Source: Takakia lepidozioides
Lineage: Eukaryota > Streptophyta > Takakiopsida > Takakiales > Takakiaceae
Direction: 5' to 3'
NCBI GenBank assembly: GCA_030704615.1
Contig: CM060732.1
Span: 5,704,001-5,768,000 of the forward strand
Length of the DNA stretch: 64,000 nt
Below the pieces are notes generated by a model. That model searched no databases. It had not been told where the DNA came from and saw nothing but the letters and a program-made list of their open reading frames with translations. The translations under genes were made by a program, and so were the position numbers. Shown here piece after piece: positions 1 to 10,412 of the stretch; the first letter of the stretch is position 1, and every line of letters begins with the position of its first letter.

Positions 1-839
1 CCATCCGGGCCCCATTAAAGGAAGTCCGGTCGGGTGGTGAGGCCGAAAACTGGACGATATAAAAACCTCCCAGGATGGAAAAACGGCGCCGAATTTCCGT
101 CCGGGGCCGTTCCGATTTCCCTCTAGCAGTCGAGGAGTTCATGAAAAACTTGTCTAAAAATGGACTTCAGCCACAAAACTAACAGTTTACTGTGTTTTTC
201 TAGAGTGTGGGTGCAGATTCACGCCAAGAGGGCCAGACTTCAAGCTCCCCGAGTAACTATGAAGCTACAAAAACCTGCATGGGTGAGATGGTCAACTGGA
301 CAGCAACGGCACAATTGATAAAAATCAGACATTGTTATGAAGGCATCTTCTTCAGCACATTTCACCTGTTTCTCCCTCCCTCTTTTTTTAGAAATCGGTC
401 CAAATTTCCATGTTGAATATGCCAGTGTTCACGGTTGAGTGAATCTAGTTTGGAGTTCCTTTGACATGATAACGGCTATGTGACAACAGGAAAGTATCAA
501 AAAACAAGTATCAGACATGAGGAGAAGCTGTGGAATGAATTCTTTTCTGCCCCCCGTCAATGATGGGGACAACCGAGGCAAAAAAGGTGAATGCCTGCTA
601 CATTTCAGAGAGTAGCATCAGCAATTTAGCATAGGAACTAGTGTGATAAGCTGAGTTGGGTGTTTCATAGAACAAATGTAGGTTGTCATTGTCACTACTA
701 GCAGCAAGGCAAGGATGAATGCATGATTTGTCAGGGGCATGGTAGCTGAGGAGCATGGATAGAGTGGTGGTCCAGATTCATCCTAGAGGGCCAAATTTCA
801 AGCACAAGATTTACTATGATTCCCCGTGGATCAATAACT
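1..839. other. No recognisable gene; left edge
   Basis: No ORF here resembles a known family. There is a TATA-like string, gatataaaaacc, near 55-66, but nothing downstream of it that I can call a gene. Probably intergenic or decayed repeat sequence. Confidence 0.4.
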
Positions 840-1090
840 ACAAAGAAACCTCCCATGTGTAGCTGGTCTAATTCCGTGGAACTCGCTGAAGTCTTGCTTA
901 TGAGGATCAGAACTGCTTTGACTTGCACGAGGCCTTGACCCTTAGGCAACCCCAGAGCAGTAGTAGCTTTTGGCTGTCTTTTTTTACTTTTTGTGTTTTT
1001 CATTTTTGTCCCTAAGCTCTTTGAGCTTTCCGCAGATGTAATAAAGTAACATTTTGTTTCATTTCATTCAATTTTCATTTCATTTTGTTT
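840..1090 (+). repeat. Dispersed repeat copy A (shared with the last LHCB7 intron)
   Basis: This stretch can be aligned by eye with about 20020-20235. Shared blocks include gaggatcagaa, aagctctttgagct, ccgcaga followed by a taaagta block, and a tail of CATTT-type short repeats (tttcatttcatt). Both copies lie in the same orientation. A 3' tail of short tandem repeats is typical of non-LTR retrotransposons or SINEs, but no coding part is visible, so the class is an inference. Confidence 0.55.
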
Positions 1091-1600
1091 CATGGCATGT
1101 CTTTCATCGTTGTGCATTTCTAATGCATGATTAAGTTCTCTTGTATGGCAATACTAGTCGACTCACTACAACACACCAACTCCAAAGCATGAATCACTAT
1201 GAGTGATTTGTTCAAGTAATTTTGAGGCACGTCATGTAAAGTAGTAAAGCAGTGGTTGCGTCCAACATTCCGCAGTCGCCATTTCCCACTCGGCATGTAG
1301 CAACTGCAAAGTTATGTGGTCTACTACCACGTTTGCCCCAGGCCCGTTTGCAACGTGGCAGCAGTGGTGCTCCGTCGTGGCGCCGCCACGTCGGCATCAG
1401 CCACCTCCATCGTCTTCCACTCTCTTCCATGTTTCATCAACGCTCTCTTTCATGAGTCGGTCCACTCATCACGATGTAAAGTCAAAGTCAGCCCAAAAGG
1501 TCAGACACAGCACAAGGCACTGCCCGCCTGGTTACTCCACGTGGTTCTTCAGCATTAATCGCATTAGATCGTTGAGCAAATTGTTCGCCCGTCTGCGTCC
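1091..1600. other. Unassigned spacer before the first gypsy relic
   Basis: Overlapping short ORFs occur on both strands, but none has recognisable motifs. The stretch may include the decayed leader of the gypsy element that follows. Confidence 0.3.
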
Positions 1601-4499
1601 TTTACCACTCCAATCATTGGATGTCCAACCCAACTACCCACGTCTTTTGTAACTTCCCAGTCCGATCCCAGTTTTTTTACTTTACGACTCAAAATGTAGT
1701 CGTTACCACCCCAGTGGTATATGACACGAATGCTTCTAGTGGTTGGACATGTGGAGGACCCCATGTCAAGAAAGATTGCCCAGAAAGTGGCAAAGGGCGG
1801 ACAAGCACAGCTTGCACCGTTGCAGTGTGAGCATTGCGGCAAGTATGGGCATGGAGATGCCCAGTGTTTTATGACTTGCACCTGAGTTGCGGCAAGGGCC
1901 CAGTTCCAAGAACGATAGTGCCCGAGGGGCGAGGTGGACACCTCAGAGAGGACGGGTGATCAGGCACGATGTGTGGGACGAGGGCAAGCACATTATGGCC
2001 AAGTACGTGGAGGTCGGGCGTTGACCAAAGCATGGCCAACCTGCTTCCGCCCAACCTAGAGCAAGGCTTGCTGCCATGGGTGGGGGGGTTGGGTCGCCAT
2101 GCTCCAGGTGTACACCCACCGAAGCGTCCAAGACCTGAGGTCCACCTCCTGTTTCCTCCTCAGTAGCGCATCCTGACGGAGGAGACATGGAGCATTGGAT
2201 TATGTGGGGGCAGCATTACCACTAGTGCAGGTGGAGTCTGCTGCAAGCCGTCACTCGGGAAGCAGCACGAGTTTCCTGAGCCACGAGGTGCGAGGTGGAG
2301 TTTAGATCCACAACGTGGGGAGGCAAGCCATGAGGCTAGGTTTGCCTCAATTATTCATCTTGGGGGAGACAGTGGTCGACGACATCCTGGCACCTAGTTC
2401 TCGTCCGCAGTTAGCACTGGCACCGTCTGCCAATGCTAGTGCAACAGTGTGTGTTGGGAGGCATCCACCTCTGTGTGTCAAGCCCCACTGTTCTCGGCAA
2501 CCATGATCGCGACGCTGGGGGTAGACCGCTGTAGTGTTCAGACTAGCAGCAACACTTCTGCGAGAGTGAGGAGGTCCTTAAATCTTCTGCGGAGTTTTGG
2601 GGAAGGTATAGTGGCAGAGGGATCCCTCGGATTTGAGGTCCAGACTGCCACGGCTGTTCCATGGCAAGCTGCAGCTGCCAGGTTGACAGAGCTGCCAGCT
2701 AGACCAACCTTTGAGCGCGCCATGGGTGACACCTGAATTTTGTCTTGTTAGACAACGCAGGATGACATTTTCTCTTTGAGTGGACTGCAGGCAAGGTACC
2801 GGCCACTGTGGGTCTTGTTTGGACCTCGGGAGCTTAGCCACTGATGTTGGGCAGAGTTGCTTATTGCAGGTTTTGGGGCTCATGGAGGCGAATATGGAGC
2901 CTTGTCCTTTCCAGATACAGACATCTCTGGGAGGATCAAAGCAGGCTCGGTGGTGGCAATGACAACACGCGTGAACCCTCGTTGGCCATTATAACCTACA
3001 AAACCCGAGCTAATCAGTCCCTCTAGATGGCTCAGTGATGCAAGCCAGGCCATTGTGACAGATTCTGTCTCTTACATGTCACTCGTTGGTGGGGCAAGTG
3101 TTATAATCCCATGTGGCTTCAACCCTGGATTTTTTTGGGAGGAGTACATCCTACACAACAAGGCCTGGATGGCAGTCAGGGGATGGTCGTTGTGTACCCT
3201 CCACTTTGACATTCATTGGGGTGTTGCTTGCTGCCCAGCGGGGCAAGATGCCAACACTAGCAATCAGCCTTCACAGCTGCAGTTAGTTTGGCCTGGAAAG
3301 TTGCCTGGAGGACAATGCCCCATGCAAAGGATGTGCCACCCTCCCAGCAGAGCAAGATACAATGCATGGTACGGCGGAGTTGCCTGCCATGGTTGCTCCA
3401 CTCCAAATTGTGGGGTACGAGCAGGATTTGCAGCAGACTGCGGATAGACATGTGCAACAGCCTGGGTAGAGGCCTTCATACCGTCAGGAGGAGGAGGGAG
3501 TGCGGTGATTGCACACCTGTAACCACCTCAGTTGTCGCCATTAGACACCAATACCTCTTGTGTTGCCAGTGCCCCGTATTCAAGGCATATGCCTTCTGGA
3601 CTTGTTTGGCGGATCAGCACTGGATTGGCTGCAGTGCTGGCAGGCGGGTGTACGAGTTCGGACGTTACCCTGTATGTGGAGAGTGATTAGACTACACGAC
3701 CGCATCTCACTGCGCCATGTTGCTCATGGTGCAGCAGTACCCTGATTTGTTGCCCGTGTCTGTAGTTCGTGGATACCACAGCAAGCATTGCTCAGCCAGA
3801 CATCTCTTTTTGCTGGGGTCGCCGTGATTTGGAGCGGGTTGACCCTATTCACAATTGGATGGTAGGTGTTGGCCCCTCCAATGTCGATTCATCATCAGCC
3901 GGGCATGACAATGGGTTTTACACGACTCAAGGTCACTGTCGATGGTTTTATTTTTTACTGGTACCAGGACGTCGGTGCCTCTCTCCTTAGTCAATCACTG
4001 TCGTCAGGTATTGTTTTCACTCAATTGTGATCTCATTGTCTTTACCCTGGATTATCGCTTGGCTATGGCTGAGTAGCGCCGAGTACGGAGTACACTTTCC
4101 TTGATGGTCTCCCTGCCTACCGAGAAAGTACAGGCAGCGAGTGGGGGCGAACAGGTGAGGACCACAGAGGTGCAGGCCGCATCCATGGCACACGTGGGAG
4201 GTGCCTCAAGGTTCAAAAGAAGTTGGTAGCCAAGGCGGCGTGATGGATGAGGTTTAGGGATTTTTCTCGGGTTGAGGAGGTCCTCAAGGATGGTATGATG
4301 GGCAGGATGAGACATTGTCACTGACAGAGGAGGCAGTGGTCACTGCTCAAGAGGTTGCAGCATAGCAAACCACGGGACGCATCTTCTACCTCTAAGCCTG
4401 CTGAAACTCAAGGTTGCAGTCACGGAGACCACTGGGAGCCCTGATGTTGGACCTATAGTCACCGGAGGAGAAACACGACGTATAGGCGGTTCTTGAGGG

Positions 4500-5890
4500 C
4501 TTATAGGAACTGCTTTGCCTTCAGTTTGAAGGACTTAGGAGCACTGATGGGTCAAGAGATTCGCATTGAATTGGCTACTGACACGCCAATCTTCAGAGAC
4601 CCATAGATACAGGGACATGGAGAGGTCCTTGATTTAGATGATAGAACTCATGCACCTTTGGGAGGCTGGTTTGGTGGACCTCTGGGGGAGAGTATGCTTC
4701 AGCCACAGTGATGCCGCCAAGAGGATGTCTATGTCAATTGGACGGAGAGACGTATGTGCGGTGATTACCGGCCTGTAAATCGTCAGACCAAGTCCCTTAG
4801 GGTATGCCATGCCGACACCAGAAGGAGATCTTTGATGCCATTGGGCATGCCAAGGGTTTCCCTTAGCACTTTGGATTTACGATCCGGATATTCACCAGTT
4901 GCCAATCAAGGAGGCGGATAAGCAGAAGACGACATTCTGGGGGATCAATGAGCACGGGGAAGGATTGCCTATACCAGTGGCGGTTCTTACCCATTTGGGC
5001 TTAATAACGCTCCGGCAGAGTTTGAGAAAGTCATGGATAGGATTCTAGCAGGGGTGGAGTTTGCTCGTGCTACATAGATGACATCATCATCTTTAGTGCT
5101 TACGGTGGAGGACATGAACACCTTCAGGTGATATTTGAGCGCTTGAGGGCGCACACGGATTGAAGTTAAGCCGGGGAATGCAAGTTTTTTCCACAACCAA
5201 TTGAGTATCTGGGTTACATGATATATCCTGGAGGATTGGGGGTACAGCAGACTAAGGTAGAGCCATTGCACAGATTCCACGCCCCAACGGATGTGAGCCG
5301 AGTTTGAGCTTTCATGGGGTTAGCAAACTATTATAGACGGTTGGTTTAAGGGATTTAGTGTGCCATTGCAAAGGCTCTAACCAAACTGACAAGGGTGGAC
5401 CAGGAGTGGCAGTGGAAAGATGACAGAACAGCTTTTCATTTCAAGAGCTCCAGGCAAGGTTGACCTCGTCACGCCCATCTTGAGACGATCTATCAGGTGG
5501 CTTCCTTTTCAGCTGCATACAGATTTGAGCATGTTAGGGCTTGGAGCGGTGCTCACACAGGTGGATGATGAGGGAAGAAGTTCGTAGTGGCTTATGCTAG
5601 CCGCTCGAACAACGCTGCAGAGGTCTAAGTATAGCTCATATGAGGGATAATGCTTAGCTGCAGTGTGGGGCCCTGGCACACTTCAGGTGCTATCTATAAC
5701 GGCAATCTCTTCTTCAACCCTTGTCACGGATCACACCATCACTCAAGTGGTTTATGGAGTCAGACAAGCTTACGGGAAGCTTGCACGGTGGGCACTCATC
5801 TTCAAGAGTATGACTTTCAGGTTGTGCATCGACCGGTTTGGTGCAATCGGGATGCAGATGGGTTGAGTCGGCAATCCATGCACGAGCCAG
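4500..5890 (+). pseudogene. Gypsy reverse transcriptase/RNase H remnant
   Basis: Read across frames, the order matches the gypsy RT palm and thumb: GDYRPVN, then the LDLRSGY-like block, FLPFGLNNAPAEFEKVMDR, YIDDIII, and the LANYYRR and ALTKLTR blocks near 5320-5400. RNase H follows, with TDxSMLGLGAVLTQ and VVAYASRSNN. Both catalytic Asp of YIDD are present, but several stops and frame changes occur, for example near 5070, 5210 and 5345, so this is a dead copy. Confidence 0.85.
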
Positions 5891-6249
5891 CAGGATGACC
5901 TGGAGCTCGGTGGCATGGGAGACGGACGGAGGAGATGGTGCCCGGATGGCATGCATCTGCATTTCTGTGTATCTTGGCAGCGGAAGGGCGAGGTTGGACC
6001 TCTGCAACAGGGATGACTGTAGATCAAGTGTCTGAGGACCTGAGGCCAGCAATGAGCAAGGTGGCGCCAAAGATATACATGAGGATTCAGCTGTGTTGGA
6101 CTACCCTCCGCACTGGATCACACAGCCACTGTGACTGCAAGGAGAGGGGATCGGATTCCTACACGAGCCAAGAGGTTCAAGTGGGAGGGGACACACCTTG
6201 CTCCAAGTGTGGGAGGATGGTCGGTGAGGATTGTGCCTCACACCCCAAC

Positions 6250-7448
6250 ATAGTGGGCACGTTTAGTGGCGGCATGCCCATGAGGAGTTGGGGCATTTTT
6301 GGGGTGCGACGCACCCATAGGCTACTTGCAGGGGCAATATTGGTGGCGTGGTATGCATACAGAGGTGCAACAATTTGTGGCTAGGTGCATGGTGTGTGAA
6401 CAGGGTCGTGCTTCATTCAACGCCCCTACTCCACAATTGCACCCTCTTCCGATCATGGGATTGGGCTACAGGTGGAGTCTTGACTTCGCAGGGCCTTGTA
6501 ACTACCATGCGCCACAACAAGTACGTGTTATGGTGGAGCACTTCTCTAAGTGGATCGAGTTGGTTTCCATTGCCTGATAAGGCTAGTGAGGGAGCTGCGT
6601 ATGCATTCTTGGATTGTGTACTTAGCCGATTCGGTGCTCCAGCTGAGGTACTCACGGACTAAGGGAGAGAGTTCTTGGGGGAGTTTCAGGCTTTATGTGA
6701 CAAGGCCTTGGTAGACCACCGCACCACTTCTCGGGATCATCCTGAGGCTGATGGCTTGACAGAGAGGGTTGTTCAGACAGCAAAGAGGGGTTTGCGCAGT
6801 ACGTCCTTGCAGAAGGGAACACCTAGGAGCCTTGGGACCTTCAGTTACCCTGGTTTCCATGGGCTAAGCAAACAAGCTCACTGCCTCCTTCTCACCATAT
6901 CTTTCTTCTCTTTGCCGAGAGCCGGATTTGCCTACATCCATTCGTAGAGAGCTGCTACAGTTCTTAAACTTGATGATCCGGACGTGTGGGCACGTGCATG
7001 TGATCAGCGTGCAGAGTTGTTCAAGAAAGTCATGCCCATGGCTTTCGATAATTTTGCCATTACACAACATCGTGATACGTTGAGGTATGCTACCATACGT
7101 GGTGGGGGCTATTGTCCTGGGATCCGGAGATTTAATCCTGGTGACTATGTTTATCTGCAGCACACAGCTCCTACGACCTTGGATGTGACTGCAGGACGTG
7201 TTATTTTGAGGGTTCGAGAGGTATTGCCCTCAGGCGTCTTGATCTTGGAGGGTCGGGATGGCATAACTTGGAAGGACCATGTGCGTAATTCTGCGCCATG
7301 TCACCTTCCGAATGTCGATGGCAGGATTGACCCAAACCTGGCAGTGGTACCTGCAAGTTTGAGGTGCATGTTGTGTAGGTCTGCTAGAGGGGCAGCCACC
7401 ATGCTGGTGTTGATCGATGCTCTAGAGGTTGGCATATGGGATGTTTGA
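6250..7448 (+). pseudogene. Gypsy integrase remnant
   Basis: The HHCC zinc-binding part is seen as HEELGHFWG then CMVCEQG (about 6270-6405). The DDE core is seen as RWSLDFAGP (about 6474), then FGAPAEVLTD (about 6630-6660, followed by a stop) and HPEADGLTERVVQ (about 6739). The C-terminal part from 6984 reads in one frame, with FNPGDYVYLQ and WKDHVRNSAPCHLPNVDG. Integrase inserts the cDNA copy into the host chromosome. The core has frameshifts around 6570 and 6660, so it is inactive. Confidence 0.8.
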
Positions 7449-7507
7449 CTCCACCTCTTGAGATGGTTCCTGATGGGGATTGGTTATGTCCGCATTGCAT
7501 TGGATAG
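7310..7507 (+). pseudogene. PHD-finger-like module at the end of gypsy pol
   Basis: Directly after the integrase C-terminus, and in its frame, comes CMLC (7365-7376). After one frame change near 7410 the other frame gives DRCSRGWHMGCLTPPLE and then DGDWLCPHC, ending at a TAG at 7505-7507. The spacing Cx2C ... CxRxC-like, WHxxC, WxCPxC is that of a C4HC3 PHD finger. PHD fingers commonly read histone H3 tails, so here the module might steer integration, as chromodomains do in chromoviruses; that role is inference. One Cys of the second pair is lost at the frameshift in this copy. Confidence 0.7.
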
Positions 7508-7764
7508 TGGGAGTGGATACAACCATGGAAGGTTAACAAGAAATGCAAGGCCAAGCTACTAGGAGACCTTGAACACACGAGATCCTGGCTCAAGTTCACA
7601 GATTGCAAGACGGCGACTAACGATGGGGCTACTCTTGTACCCGGCCTCTTGGTCTATAGAGTTTGAGTACAATAGGGACAGTGATAGAGGACTTAGTACG
7701 GCTGTGGCTATTACATCTTGTAGCTATCTGGAGTTAAAGGGACTAAGCACCAGCTATGGGGGCG

Positions 7765-8288
7765 ATTGTGGCAGACTACTTTATTGTCCATATATATGTA
7801 GTGTAGTTTGGACAGCGATGTAGTTGTGTAGCGATACGTATGCGCACGACAGCTGTCAAGTTAAATAAATACAGTGTGAAACTAACTAGAATAAAGTTAG
7901 TTATTTGTATTTAACACTTGGATTTAGTTCAAGTGTTAAGTCAGGTGTCAAGTTTAGCTTGACACTTGAACCATCTTATCTTCACGAGAGCGTCAGTCGT
8001 GCGGCTCATCTCTCTCGAGTTGAGCCTGCACGACCGAGCTCCTTCACTGCTTAGAATCTGAGTGTGCTTATGAAGGGAGAATAGGATGTTGTGGGGTGGA
8101 GTCCCCATAGCTTGGGGTGCCCCTGGCTCGACTCTTAGTTTAACGAGTGATGGTGTTGTATTTCATGTTCTTGTGTCAACAGTGTGAGTCTAAGTTACTA
8201 TCATTGTGGCAGACTACTTTATTGTCCATATATATGTGGTGTAGTTTGGACAGCGATGAAGTTGTGTAGCGATACGTATGCGCATGAC
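7765..8288 (+). repeat. LTR-like segment bounded by an 86-bp direct repeat
   Basis: Two near-identical 86-bp copies lie at 7765-7850 and 8203-8288, with three differences noted by eye (at the 3rd to 5th tens and near the end). The first follows a purine-rich ctatgggggcg after the gypsy pol, as a polypurine tract before a 3' LTR would. A 438-bp LTR beginning in copy 1, with copy 2 as the start of a second LTR cut short by the hAT insertion, would fit. A matching 5' LTR was not found. Confidence 0.5.
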
Positions 8289-9110
8289 ATGTGTATTGCC
8301 CTTGCTCAAAGCTGGGAACTCCTTGATGAAGTTTGCACAAGCTCGTGACACTTTTGTGGTTGATTTCATCACAGCAGTGAAAATCTGCCAATCTGACCTC
8401 TATGCTATGTATACAGATGCCTCGACGGCATTTACAGGCCCCGAGTTTGCTGAATTTCGAAGTCTGGCTGAGGTCAATCATTCCACCTTAATATTATTGT
8501 GGGTTTCAGATCCTGCTACTTCAACAGACCATTTAGCAATTGAGTGTCAAGGAAAACATGTTTGGGCCAAGCACATGAATATTCAGACTGGGGAAATGGT
8601 TTGGGTCACTAGGGAGGTTTGGAGGAGGGTGTTGGCTGATGTTCAGACTCAGTGTAAGGATGCAGCAGCACAATTTGTAAGGGAGTTGGAAGGACGTTTT
8701 CCAGCCCAAATCCTCATGGAGGCTATGGGTATTGTATACCCCCAATTCTGGACACGCCATGATGCTGACATGGGGTTTCTTCACCATCTCAATGTCATCT
8801 AGGGGACATATTGCTCTCCTAAGCGGGCTGGTAATATGACTGTTCCAGCTCTTTTGAATGCACAAGATTTGGACTTGACAGCCAAGATCCCCGATTACAT
8901 GAAGATCGCTAAAATAGCTATAGCACAGGTTATAGGCAGTGTGGAAGACGAGCGCACATTTAGCACTCTCACTTTTGTCAAGTCAAAGCTCAGGAATAGG
9001 TTGACAGAGCATTTGCCACTTGTAGTGCGCATGTTTGCACATAAGTTCTTTACCATTGACACTTTCCCTTTCGGGAGAGTGTATTGTGCAGTGGAAAGAT
9101 GCCAAGACTC
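8289..9110 (+). pseudogene. hAT-family transposase, C-terminal part (broken)
   Basis: The first frame (8278-8802) contains RELEGRFPAQILMEAMGIVYPQFW. The second, 8836 onward, has AQVIGSVEDERTFSTLTFVK followed by SKLRNRLTEHLPLVVRMF, the hAT C-terminal dimerisation motif (ERxFS...K...RxRL). A stop and frame change near 8803 separate the two. The N-terminal zinc finger and most of the RNase H-like core are missing. hAT transposases cut and paste DNA with 8-bp target duplications; neither end of the element could be found here. Confidence 0.75.
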
Positions 9111-10412
9111 GCTATGCTTTCAATGCATAGGGGCTGCCACAAAGAGTAATAACAATCTGACAGAATGTTTATTTTTGCTCTCATATTTCAATTATGTTCT
9201 CTTTTTCTTTGGGCATGGTCATTCTTGTTCTATTGCAGGTGAAGATCAACATTACTGTTTGGAGTCTAGAAGGCATGAGCTTCATTGCATTTCTGGTTTT
9301 ATGTGTATGTGTAGGCTGGGTTGGGTTGTAGGGTGCGGGTCACTCATGTCGGATTGGTCGAAGTCCTTACGGACTGGGGTTCATTGTTCATGTTATTTGC
9401 TATGCTCTGATTGTATTCTGGTTTCTAACATTGACTTGGACATGTAATGCTTGCATGTGTATTGTTGCTTTGGGTGGGGTTTGCATGATTGATGAATGAA
9501 TGCAATCTGCCCCACACTAGTATAATTTCGCCAGTCTGCTTACAACCATATAACTCACATCGCTAAAACTGCTACAGTAAAAACTGAACAATAGCCAAAA
9601 CTATTCGACACAAGACAATTCACAGTCGCCTTCTTCACTTACACATGAGCAGTAAAAATCGCCTTCATTTTCAATGATCAATCCTGCTTTATAGCCACAA
9701 CTGCCGACTTCACTGCTCAGTTTGTCGCCAGTAGAGCAACATGCATAAGACCAAAAAAAAAACACTGTGATGCAGGTGGAAAACTAGATCAATATATCCA
9801 TGTTTAGGGGTCAATCTGGGCTCTCTGTGGCACATTGTTGAACAGTCTATTGGTACATCTGCTCCCCACATATGGGGGTTGAAGCAGGAGTAAATTGACC
9901 TTACCCAACGCGGGTGGAGAGACTTGTTCTCTCCCTTCCCTGCAAAGGCGGGCAAAGCACAGATTCCATCTGAAGGAGGCAAAATAAACCTTGCTTGCTT
10001 GGCCTCGGAATAGGAGAGTTTGCATTGCCCTCAGCAAGGCACCTGGACAGGCCAACATGAACGTGCCAAATCAAACAAAGATGGTTGACGAAGCCATCTG
10101 CATTTTTTGACCAATGGATATTTCAAACCATCTACCATCAGAAGATCAGAGATGATGGCCTTCCTGATAAGAATTCGAGGCTGAGCTTTAGGTGGGCTGG
10201 TTTTTTATCTCTGCTTCTCTCGCTCTGGAGTGTAGCTTGCCTTGATGCAAGATGAATGAATCTGATAGGATCACAGACAAAGCCGATCAAGCTTGAATCC
10301 AAATGGGACCTCAAATTTGCAGCATGGAATTAGTGCTGGGCAGTAATGCTTTGTGGTGTGCCTCCACGCAATGCAAGACAATGCAGCGAATGGATGCACA
10401 AGCACCACTAGT
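9111..10412. other. Spacer between hAT relic and the J-domain gene
   Basis: No coding motif seen. The part next to 10412 should hold the 3' UTR of the J-domain gene on the minus strand. I found no clear polyadenylation signal that I could assign. Confidence 0.35.

Larger units (their letters stand above)
1600..7764 (+). mobile_element. Decayed Ty3/gypsy retrotransposon with PHD-type C-terminus
   Basis: Domains appear in the order gag, RT, RNase H, integrase, spread over three frames by frameshifts and stops. Gag is marked by the zinc knuckle CEHCGKYGHGDAQC (1826-1867), preceded by a weaker CGGPHVKKDC knuckle near 1750. Reverse transcriptase shows CGDYRPVNRQT near 4755, an STLDLRSGY-like block near 4868 and YIDDIIIF near 5075. 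RNase H shows LGAVLTQVDDEG near 5540 and VVAYASRS near 5585. The integrase zinc-binding part (CMVC, about 6390) and core (DHPEADGLTERVVQ, about 6737) follow, then a C-terminal part in one long frame (6984-7448). RT before integrase places it in Ty3/gypsy (Metaviridae). No protease could be recognised between 2300 and 4500. The element cannot be active. Confidence 0.85.
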
